Below, in pieces: positions 1 through 6,436 of a stretch of DNA of 9,770 nt. How positions within the stretch are numbered: position 1 is the stretch's first letter; each line of letters starts with the position of its first letter. Made by a program: the position numbers and the translations under genes. This DNA comes from Candidatus Uhrbacteria bacterium. Its GTDB lineage: Bacteria > Patescibacteriota > Patescibacteriia > UBA9934 > UBA9568. The DNA lies in contig DNKR01000030.1 in the NCBI GenBank assembly GCA_003497135.1, positions 1 through 9,770 of the forward strand, in the 5' to 3' direction. The notes under the pieces are model-generated. The model was not told where the DNA came from. It ran no database searches and saw only the letters and a list, made by a program, of their open reading frames with translations.

Positions 1-43
1 CGACGATGGCCGTGCTCAGGATGACGAAAATGTAAATATGAGT

Positions 44-72
44 TTGACTCCAATATTAATCTGTGCAAACAT
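44..72 (+). promoter_or_regulatory. Possible extended -10 promoter for the 103-606 gene
   Basis: TTGACT at 44-49 is five of six to the -35 consensus. A 17-base spacer leads to AAACAT at 67-72, a weak -10 that keeps the important second A and final T, preceded by TG at 64-65 (extended -10). Transcription would start near 79, giving a leader of about 24 bases with the ribosome site in it. The weak -10 makes this tentative. Positions 1-43 show no other recognisable signal and could be the tail of an upstream gene, but no frame identifies one. Confidence 0.4.
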
Positions 73-91
73 GGTCTAGTCACTTAACCAC

Positions 92-97
92 AGGAGG
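92..97 (+). promoter_or_regulatory. Perfect Shine-Dalgarno AGGAGG
   Basis: AGGAGG ends 5 bases before the ATG at 103 and fixes that start. It is the strongest ribosome site in the window. The three genes of the next operon and mraZ have no comparable sequence. Confidence 0.85.
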
Positions 98-102
98 ATA
101 CG

Positions 103-606
103 ATGAAAAAAAAGCTGTCAGTGGGTCTTGTGATGTTCTCGTTTGATGAATGCGGAGGCTTCGTGCTGTTTGACGAACGCGCGTCGCATGTCTTTAGCGA
201 GGAAATTGAAAGCAGGCAGGAACTCGCGGCTTCGTCAACAAGATTTCTCAAAGAAGGCATTGAATCAGCTGTGCGCGCTTGCGTGAAGCATGGCATGAGA
301 ATGCACTTCTTTGTTGCAACAAGGGGTCTCTTGTACGCGGACGGCATCATTCCGCAGGTTCGGCCGCATCCATACGCAGAAGGAGCGTTCATACAGGTGC
401 GCATCTGCGGCGATGCGATATACCTCGACGAGTTGTACGAAGACGGTGAAGTGTTTGCGACATGGGATGCATGCGACAATGCGACGCCGATTGACTTGCG
501 CCACGAGGCCCAAAAGATCGCCAACCAGTTTGGGATCGGTGTTGGACTAGACGAGGTCTTTTTCGACACTGTCGAGATCATGGCCTGGATGGGGATCAGC
601 GACTGA
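103..606 (+). CDS. Hypothetical protein of 167 aa, probably cytosolic
   Basis: I do not recognise this protein. It is a real gene on signals: a perfect AGGAGG five bases before the ATG, an uninterrupted frame, and a strong intrinsic terminator nine bases after the stop. The product is acidic, with no signal peptide or membrane span. It starts with a basic MKKK followed by an alternating hydrophobic stretch (residues 5-14) that could be a first beta strand. Residues 39-63 look helical, and residues 69-77, 97-109 and 115-121 look like strands, so a small alpha/beta fold is plausible. Four cysteines (17, 60, 102, 124) are dispersed and do not form a CxxC pair. There is no P-loop, helix-turn-helix or known catalytic motif that I can see. 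Its codons end in G or C visibly more often than those of the next operon. It appears monocistronic. An overlapping minus-strand open frame lacks such signals. Confidence 0.72.
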   Translation: MKKKLSVGLVMFSFDECGGFVLFDERASHVFSEEIESRQELAASSTRFLKEGIESAVRACVKHGMRMHFFVATRGLLYADGIIPQVRPHPYAEGAFIQVRICGDAIYLDELYEDGEVFATWDACDNATPIDLRHEAQKIANQFGIGVGLDEVFFDTVEIMAWMGISD

Positions 607-614
607 ATGGTAAC

Positions 615-667
615 GGCAGGGCGGTTGATGCGGGATCGAATTCCGCGTCTGCGCCCTGTTTCTTTTT
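615..667 (+). terminator. Rho-independent terminator after the 103-606 gene
   Basis: Outer stem CAGGGCG (617-623) pairs with CGCCCTG (652-658), extendable by G-T pairs at its base. After a small internal loop an inner stem of about 8 pairs (629-636 with 642-649, two of them G-T) closes on TCGAA. A T-rich tract (TTTCTTTTT, 659-667) follows directly. It isolates the small gene from the sigma-factor operon. Confidence 0.85.
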
Positions 668-674
668 GCTAAGA

Positions 675-704
675 TTGGTTAAAACAGATGAAATTTGGTA
701 TAGT
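675..704 (+). promoter_or_regulatory. Candidate promoter of the sigma factor operon (upstream site)
   Basis: TTGGTT (675-680, four of six to -35) and TATAGT (699-704, five of six to -10) are separated by 18 bases. TG at 696-697 gives an extended -10 (TGGTATAGT). Transcription would begin near 711, inside the dyad at 702-722. It lies right after the previous terminator and 43 bases before the sigma factor ATG. Confidence 0.55.
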
Positions 705-722
705 TTGTAATATTAACAAACT
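702..722 (+). promoter_or_regulatory. Operator-like inverted repeat over the -10/start region
   Basis: AGTTTGT (702-708) and ACAAACT (716-722) are a perfect 7-bp inverted repeat with a 7-base AT-only spacer. It overlaps the last three bases of the upstream -10 and the predicted start point, where a bound repressor would block transcription. An RNA hairpin is less likely because the predicted transcript starts inside it. It is not followed by a T tract. The regulator is unknown. Confidence 0.5.
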
Positions 723-742
723 CCCAGCGTTATATTTATAAA
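713..742 (+). promoter_or_regulatory. Alternative promoter that would give a leaderless sigma factor mRNA
   Basis: TTAACA (713-718, five of six) and TATAAA (737-742, five of six) are 18 bases apart. The start point would fall at about 749, essentially on the ATG at 747. That would explain why no Shine-Dalgarno precedes this gene. The region is AT-rich, so a chance match is quite possible. Confidence 0.35.
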
Positions 743-746
743 TGCT

Positions 747-1319
747 ATGGATTTATTGGAACACTTTCACGCGCAAGACCCTGATGATGAACGCAAGTTA
801 TCGCAGGAAAAAGAGCTTGTTTTGCGAATGCAAAAAGGCGATGACAGCGCTTTTGAAATTCTGTACGAAAAGTATTTTGATCGCATTTACGCTTATGTAA
901 TTCGTTTTGTAAGGCACCGCGAAATTGCAGAGGACATAGTATCAAATACTTTTCTAAAGGCATTTTCAGGGCGAACCGCATTTGTTTGGAAGAATATAAG
1001 TTTTGGCGCGTGGCTGTATAAAATCGCATCAAATGCGGTTATAGATCATTTTAGAGAAAAGAAATCAGTTTCGCTTGCAGACGAAATGCAAAATTTCGCG
1101 CGCGAGCCAAAAACGCACGAAGAGCTTGATATGGAATTTTTAGGCAAGAAGCTTAAATCAGCTTTAACTAAACTTCCGGAAAAATACAGAACAGTATTGA
1201 TGCTTAAATATTTTAATGAAATGCCGCATCAGGAAATAGCAAGTATTCTTGGCACAAGCGCTAATAATGTAGGGGTTCTTGTTCATAGAGCATTAAATAA
1301 ATGCAAAAAATATGTTTAA
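747..1319 (+). CDS. ECF-like RNA polymerase sigma factor (sigma-70 family)
   Basis: A 190-aa two-domain sigma factor. Region 2 spans about residues 34-107: DIVSNTFLKAF (63-73) is the typical region 2.2 helix, and AWLYKIASNAVIDHFR (88-103) matches the region 2.3-2.4 segment that melts and reads the -10. Region 4 spans about 136-187: LPEKYRTVLMLKYF (143-156) followed by a helix-turn-helix (159-183, QEIASILGTSANNVGVLVHRA) that reads the -35. Length and lack of region 1 or 3 fit the ECF group. The ATG at 747 has no Shine-Dalgarno; leaderless or structure-free initiation is possible, and Met28 (828) is an alternative start just before region 2. Its stop overlaps the next ATG by 8 bp, the usual sign of translational coupling between a sigma factor and its regulator. 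I infer that the next protein's cytosolic tail is that regulator. The ECF subgroup and target promoters cannot be told from sequence alone. Confidence 0.93.
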   Translation: MDLLEHFHAQDPDDERKLSQEKELVLRMQKGDDSAFEILYEKYFDRIYAYVIRFVRHREIAEDIVSNTFLKAFSGRTAFVWKNISFGAWLYKIASNAVIDHFREKKSVSLADEMQNFAREPKTHEELDMEFLGKKLKSALTKLPEKYRTVLMLKYFNEMPHQEIASILGTSANNVGVLVHRALNKCKKYV

Positions 1320-4300
1320 CAAAAACAATAAAAACAATATTTCTATTAATGAAGTTGAGCATATGTTTAATAAATTTTCGGATCATGTCCGCAACAGCTC
1401 GCAACCAAGCCAAGAATTCAAAAAAGAGCTTAATTCAAAAATCGGCCAGGCACGCATCCTAAAGCCGGAAAAAATAAAAAAAGGCCATGATTTTGGAATT
1501 TTTAAGAAAAATAGTTTTGCGTATGCCGTAGCGGCTGTTGTTCTTGCGGCTGTTGTCGGATCTGCGCTGTTTCTTGCTTTTGGAAACAGGCAATCGTCTG
1601 TTGTGTTCGCGCAAGACAATTTTTCCCTTACGGCAACAGAAGAAGATTCAATCGGCGTTTCGCCTCTTACATCGTTTGTTATAACAAGCAAAGAGCCGGT
1701 TGAAGCGTCATGGCTTCAGGAAAGGATTACTGTTGTTCCTGATATTGAATATACATTGCAAAAAATTTCAGAAAGGTCGTTTAGAATTGACTTTGACCGA
1801 GAACTTCCTACTGACGAAATTATTAAAATCACGCTTGATACATTTGTGCTCGATTCGCAGGGAACAATGTCGTATCGTCCTTACAGCTGGTCATACGAGG
1901 TCAAAGGCGATTTCAGAATTGTTAATACGATTCCTGCTAATCGCACAAGCTCTGTTCCTGTTGACACTGGAATTGAAATAACTTTTTCATCAAACCAAGC
2001 TTCAAACCCAGATAAGTATTTTGAAATTAACCCGTCTGTTGAAGGAGTATTTGAACAGCACAGAAAAGTTTGGGTGTTTGTTCCAAAAGAGAATCTTAAA
2101 CAAGGTGTTATCTACACAGCCACTGTAAAAAGCGGGCTGACAGTCGTTGATTCAGATGAAACACTTGGATCAGATTATGTGTTTCAATTCGAAACAGCGG
2201 GAGGCGGGATATACGAGTCCGGTGTAGGTTTATACGCATCAACATACCAGTATACCAATCCTCAATCAGATGCGATGATTTCAATTTCAATATGGGAGCA
2301 AGACAAGGCAACCGAAGGCGCTTATAATGCGACAATTTACAGAATAAATTCAGAAGAAGTTTATTCGCGCGCAATAAATAATTTTGAAGACAGAAGGTGG
2401 GCATATACAGCGACTCCAATAAATGGAATATCTGAAAGCGAAATGCCGATTGTCAGAGAATATTCTAATCTGCCAGCGCAATCAATCGGGGATAATAGCA
2501 ACCAGTACTTGTTGCAGCTTCCAGACAAAATTGAAGAAGGAAAATACATTACAAAAATTGAATTTAACGGCAAAATAGCATGGGTCTTTTTGCAATCGTC
2601 GCAGATTGCGGCGCATGTTCAGTTTGCAGATAACAGCCATGCGGTTTGGTTGAATGACGCTGGTACAGGTAATCCAATAGACGGCGCAACAGTGCAATAT
2701 GTTGGAAGCGATAGCCATGTTGTTTCAAATTCAGACGGACTTGCAATGTTAGAAACAAACGATGATTACAACCTGATTCGCGCGCTGTATTCTGGAAAAA
2801 GCTTGTTCGTGATTAAGCAACAGGAGTATTCAATATACGATTATTGGTATCCATGGATGCAGAGCGGCGAATATTGGGGCTTGATCTATACTGACAAGCC
2901 GTTGTATCAAAGCAAGGGCGATACAATAAGATTTTGGGGCTATATAGAAAAAAGGGAAGATGGCTCAAGGCCTGAAAAGGTTGAGGTAGCGCTTACTAAT
3001 TGGCAAAATGTGTTCGCACAAAAAGAAATTGATGTTTCTAGCAATGGCACATTCATTGGAACAATTGATTTTGTAAATATCATACCGTCTGGCTACAACT
3101 TGAGCATGAAAATCAACGGAGAGATTATCCGCAATTCAAACATAATAATAAGCGAATATGTCAAGCCTGCGTATTCGATCACAATCACACCTGAAAAGTG
3201 GTATGTCTGGACTGACGAAGAATCTGTTATAAATGTTTCTGTTAAAGGATTTGACGGAACCCCAATTAAAGACATGCCTATTAATGTTTCTATAAATGAT
3301 TATCCATCAGGCAATAAGTACGAACAGGTTGTAACAGATGCGAGTGGAAATGCTGTTGTTAAATATATACCAAAGTATTTTGAGTTTAATGAAAACAAAA
3401 ACGGATCAAGAAAACGGCCGATCTATTACCCTAGGAGTTTTTCAATTAATGCACGGCCTGAGAAGGCAGTGGAAGGTTATATTGAAGCATATTCAAATGT
3501 CTTTGTTTACGGGCCTAAAATTAGTATTCAAGGATCGTCTTTTGTAAATGCAGATACTGCCAGAATTGAAGTTGCATCATATAAAGTAAATCCGGAAACA
3601 AGACAGCAATATAATCCAGAACCCGCTCCGCAAGTTTCGTTTACAGCGGAAGTTTACGAGCGCGTGTGGGAACGGAAAGAAATTGGAACATCTTATGATT
3701 TCTTTTCAAAGAAAACATATAAAAGGTATGACTGGACAGACAAAACCACGCTCTTGCAGACAATTCAAGGGGCAACAGATGCAGCAGGAAAAACTTTGTT
3801 CAGTTTTCCATACAAGCGCAATAAGAACGGATACATGTATGCAAAAATAATTGCACGGGATGAATCAGGGAAAACATCCACTGACGAAGTCGGCGTGTTT
3901 GACTATCCGGATTTTCAAATTCCAGAGGCCGGCGAGGTAAGGTTGATAAACGATGATGATCCGCTTGGAGAATTGAACAAAAGATACGATATCGGCGAAG
4001 AGGTGAATTTGCGCATTGTAAACAAAGAAGGTGAAACATATCCTGTTTCGGACGCGACAAGATTCTTGTTCATAAAAGCGCAAAATGGAATTAAAGAAAC
4101 TTTTGTTTCAAAAAGCCCGGTATTTAAATTCAAATACAAAAAAGAGGATGTTCCTAATGTAAATGTCGTGTTCGCTGTGTTTGATAAGAGTGGTTATGTT
4201 GTTCCTAAGTACATGGGCGCAATGTATCTGATGTACAATACAGACAAAGGCACGCTTGCAATGAGCGTGTCAACCGACAAAGAGCAATACAAGCCCGGCG

Positions 4301-6435
4301 AGCAAGGCAGAATGCAAATTGATGTAAAAGATGTTAACGGCGCGCCTGTTTCTGCAGAAGTTCTTGTGCGAATGGTTGACGAAGCTCTGTTCAAGATTGA
4401 AGACGAATATATTGATCCTGTATCAAGCTTGTTTGTAAATGTTTCGTCCGGCTTGCGCGGAACCTCTACAACTCTTCTTGCGGATCAGTCATCGTTAAGC
4501 GAGATGACTGGCGCAGAGGGCGGCGGAGGCGGCGGAGAAACGCGTTCTGATTTCAGAGATACAGCGTTATTTGAAACAATCAAAACAGGTGTAGACGGAA
4601 AAGCCGAGCTTGAATTCAAGCTTCCGCACAACATTACATCATGGCGCATTTCCGCAATCGGGCTTGAACCAAACAAAAAGCTTGCCGGAAGCATTGTAAA
4701 AAATATTTCATCCAGTCTGCCTTTTTCGCTTTCGCCAGTAATAAAGCAAACTTATCTTGATTCAGATAAGCCGAAAATAGTGCTTAGATCGTTTGGCGCT
4801 GATCTTAATTACAATGACAGGGTTGAATACACTGTTGAAATCAAGTCAGTCGGATTTTCAAAAATTGCGCCAGCTATTGCAGGCGAGGATTTGATTGTGG
4901 AATTACCTGACTTGCCAGAAGGCGAACACGAGATTCTTATAAAAGGCAAAAGTGCTGTTGGCGAAGACGCGATTCTCAGAAAAATTAAAATCGTAAGTTC
5001 TTATTTGCAAAAGCCGGTTATTAGCACTCAAAAAGTTGAGTCAGGAATGCGGGTCGCTGGTTCATCGGACAGGCCGACCGAAGTCATATTCGCAGACGCA
5101 GGAAAAGGCAAATACTTCAGCGACCTTGTTTATCTTGCTTGGAACTTCGGCGATCGTGCTGACCAACGGATTGCGGCAAAGCGCGCGGTTGATATTTTGG
5201 ACAAGGTTTATGGAAATAGGGATTTTGAAAATCAGGAAATCGAAACTTCGTTGTATCAATCTTCTGGTATTCGCCTGTTGCCGTACTCTGATTCCGAACT
5301 TGAGCTTAGCGCAAAAGTTGCAATGCTAAACGAACATGGATTTGATGAACATATACTTGCGTTATACTTTACTGAAGTGCTAAATAAAAGCGGGCGCCTA
5401 AATAAAGAACAGAAAAAGATCAGCGCGCTTGAGGCTGCTTACGCGTATCTCGGTCTTGCGGCAGTCGGAGAGCCGGTTCTAAACGAAGTAAAGCGATTTG
5501 TCGCGCGTGAGGATATTGGAACAGACGAAAAGATCGTTCTTGCGCTCGCGCTTGATGAGCTGGGCGCAAAAGAACTTGCTCGCGAAGAATATAGAAAGAT
5601 TATGTCTGTCTATGTAATTCCTGGAACTGATCTTGATTCGCTTAAAGGTGAGCGTGAAGCTATTGTAGAACGCGCAGCGCTTCTTTCTGTTCTTGCAGCT
5701 AGCTTAAACGAGCCTCAAGCCGATGAATTGGGCGAATTCCTAGAAGCATATTCAAAAGGAGAAGCTGTTGTGCTTCTTGAAAGAATTCTGTTCATTGAGC
5801 GAATGCTTAATAATGTCGCGTCAACGCCTGCTAAAATCGCATACAATTACAATGGAAAAACGATAGAGGTTGAACTTGAAAACGGCCTTGTGCATCAGAT
5901 TGTCGCAATGCCAGATGCGCTTGCTCAATTGAATCCGCAAATATTGCAGGGAGGTGCGTATGTTACATCAATGTATCAGGTTCCTTTTGCGGGGCTTGAA
6001 CAAAAGACAACAGAAGGTTTGAGAATCAGCCGGCATTTTGAAAACGAAAAAGGCGAGACAACAAATACATTCAATAGCAATGAAGAAATAAAAGTTGTAA
6101 TTGAATACAATATTGCAAAAGATTTTGATGGAATTTCTTTCAGTATTGTTGACGCATTGCCGAGCGGATTGATACCTGCCTCCAGTTCTGTATCCGGGTC
6201 AGGATTTTATGGATACAGCTATGAACCATGTACATCAATCCCGGAAAGGTTCTTTGAACAGCTTGCGTATTTCCATGCATTTAAGTCCGGCAGGTGCAAA
6301 GGCAAAACAGCAGTTATTTATAAAGCAAGGGCCGTAACTCCGGGCGAATACTTTGCAGAGCCGGCCGTGCTCCGCTCTAATGAGCGCCCGAATCTTGAAA
6401 CATATTCAAATCAAGAAATAATAACAATCCAATAG
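1312..6435 (+). CDS. Giant membrane-anchored alpha-2-macroglobulin-like protein with anti-sigma-like N-terminal tail
   Basis: A 1707-aa protein of roughly 190 kDa. Residues 1-67 are polar and lysine-rich (cytosolic). They resemble the short non-zinc N-terminal segments of membrane anti-sigma factors, though no family signature is visible. Residues 68-90 form one membrane span (positive-inside, C-terminus outside). Residues 105-198 and 200-295 look like two Big_5-type Ig domains (PANRTSSVPVDTGIEITF at 208-225). The A2M core follows: an MG2-like domain at about 525-610 (TDKPLYQSKGDTIRFWGYI), MG3 from about 618, a bait-region domain ending near 1028 (STDKEQYKPGEQGRM, then MVDEALF), a flexible acidic/Gly-rich loop (1036-1082), the A2M domain (FRDTALFETIKTGVDG at 1081-1096, LPHNITSWRISAIG), a helical thioester-type domain (about 1265-1510) and a C-terminal MG10-like domain (RAVTPGEYFAEPAVL at 1673-1687). 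The thioester CxEQ is absent, with GDRADQ (1280-1285) in its place, as in the YfaS type of bacterial A2M. Only two cysteines exist (1640, 1662). There is no lipobox and no Shine-Dalgarno; the start overlaps the sigma gene. Met18 (1363) is an alternative start. A role in trapping or sensing proteases is family knowledge plus inference. Confidence 0.88.
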   Translation: MFNKNNKNNISINEVEHMFNKFSDHVRNSSQPSQEFKKELNSKIGQARILKPEKIKKGHDFGIFKKNSFAYAVAAVVLAAVVGSALFLAFGNRQSSVVFAQDNFSLTATEEDSIGVSPLTSFVITSKEPVEASWLQERITVVPDIEYTLQKISERSFRIDFDRELPTDEIIKITLDTFVLDSQGTMSYRPYSWSYEVKGDFRIVNTIPANRTSSVPVDTGIEITFSSNQASNPDKYFEINPSVEGVFEQHRKVWVFVPKENLKQGVIYTATVKSGLTVVDSDETLGSDYVFQFETAGGGIYESGVGLYASTYQYTNPQSDAMISISIWEQDKATEGAYNATIYRINSEEVYSRAINNFEDRRWAYTATPINGISESEMPIVREYSNLPAQSIGDNSNQYLLQLPDKIEEGKYITKIEFNGKIAWVFLQSSQIAAHVQFADNSHAVWLNDAGTGNPIDGATVQYVGSDSHVVSNSDGLAMLETNDDYNLIRALYSGKSLFVIKQQEYSIYDYWYPWMQSGEYWGLIYTDKPLYQSKGDTIRFWGYIEKREDGSRPEKVEVALTNWQNVFAQKEIDVSSNGTFIGTIDFVNIIPSGYNLSMKINGEIIRNSNIIISEYVKPAYSITITPEKWYVWTDEESVINVSVKGFDGTPIKDMPINVSINDYPSGNKYEQVVTDASGNAVVKYIPKYFEFNENKNGSRKRPIYYPRSFSINARPEKAVEGYIEAYSNVFVYGPKISIQGSSFVNADTARIEVASYKVNPETRQQYNPEPAPQVSFTAEVYERVWERKEIGTSYDFFSKKTYKRYDWTDKTTLLQTIQGATDAAGKTLFSFPYKRNKNGYMYAKIIARDESGKTSTDEVGVFDYPDFQIPEAGEVRLINDDDPLGELNKRYDIGEEVNLRIVNKEGETYPVSDATRFLFIKAQNGIKETFVSKSPVFKFKYKKEDVPNVNVVFAVFDKSGYVVPKYMGAMYLMYNTDKGTLAMSVSTDKEQYKPGEQGRMQIDVKDVNGAPVSAEVLVRMVDEALFKIEDEYIDPVSSLFVNVSSGLRGTSTTLLADQSSLSEMTGAEGGGGGGETRSDFRDTALFETIKTGVDGKAELEFKLPHNITSWRISAIGLEPNKKLAGSIVKNISSSLPFSLSPVIKQTYLDSDKPKIVLRSFGADLNYNDRVEYTVEIKSVGFSKIAPAIAGEDLIVELPDLPEGEHEILIKGKSAVGEDAILRKIKIVSSYLQKPVISTQKVESGMRVAGSSDRPTEVIFADAGKGKYFSDLVYLAWNFGDRADQRIAAKRAVDILDKVYGNRDFENQEIETSLYQSSGIRLLPYSDSELELSAKVAMLNEHGFDEHILALYFTEVLNKSGRLNKEQKKISALEAAYAYLGLAAVGEPVLNEVKRFVAREDIGTDEKIVLALALDELGAKELAREEYRKIMSVYVIPGTDLDSLKGEREAIVERAALLSVLAASLNEPQADELGEFLEAYSKGEAVVLLERILFIERMLNNVASTPAKIAYNYNGKTIEVELENGLVHQIVAMPDALAQLNPQILQGGAYVTSMYQVPFAGLEQKTTEGLRISRHFENEKGETTNTFNSNEEIKVVIEYNIAKDFDGISFSIVDALPSGLIPASSSVSGSGFYGYSYEPCTSIPERFFEQLAYFHAFKSGRCKGKTAVIYKARAVTPGEYFAEPAVLRSNERPNLETYSNQEIITIQ

Positions 6436-6436
6436 C

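Noticed and set aside
2..79. Possible tail of an upstream gene ending at 35 or 79
   Set aside because: Two frames are open to the window edge for a short distance, but the encoded residues match nothing I recognise and the stretch is too short to judge.
84..581. Long minus-strand open frame (165 codons) opposite the first gene
   Set aside because: It mirrors the plus-strand gene, has a Ser/Cys/Pro-rich composition typical of an antisense shadow, and lacks a ribosome site; the plus-strand gene has AGGAGG and a terminator.
1305..1319. A6 run at the sigma/A2M junction as a frameshift site fusing the two proteins
   Set aside because: The A2M frame is +1 relative to the sigma frame, so a -1 slip at the A run would not reach it. 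The ordinary 8-bp overlap explains the junction.
4485..4694. Minus-strand open frame with a run of prolines
   Set aside because: The proline run is the complement of the glycine codons in the A2M loop; it is a shadow.
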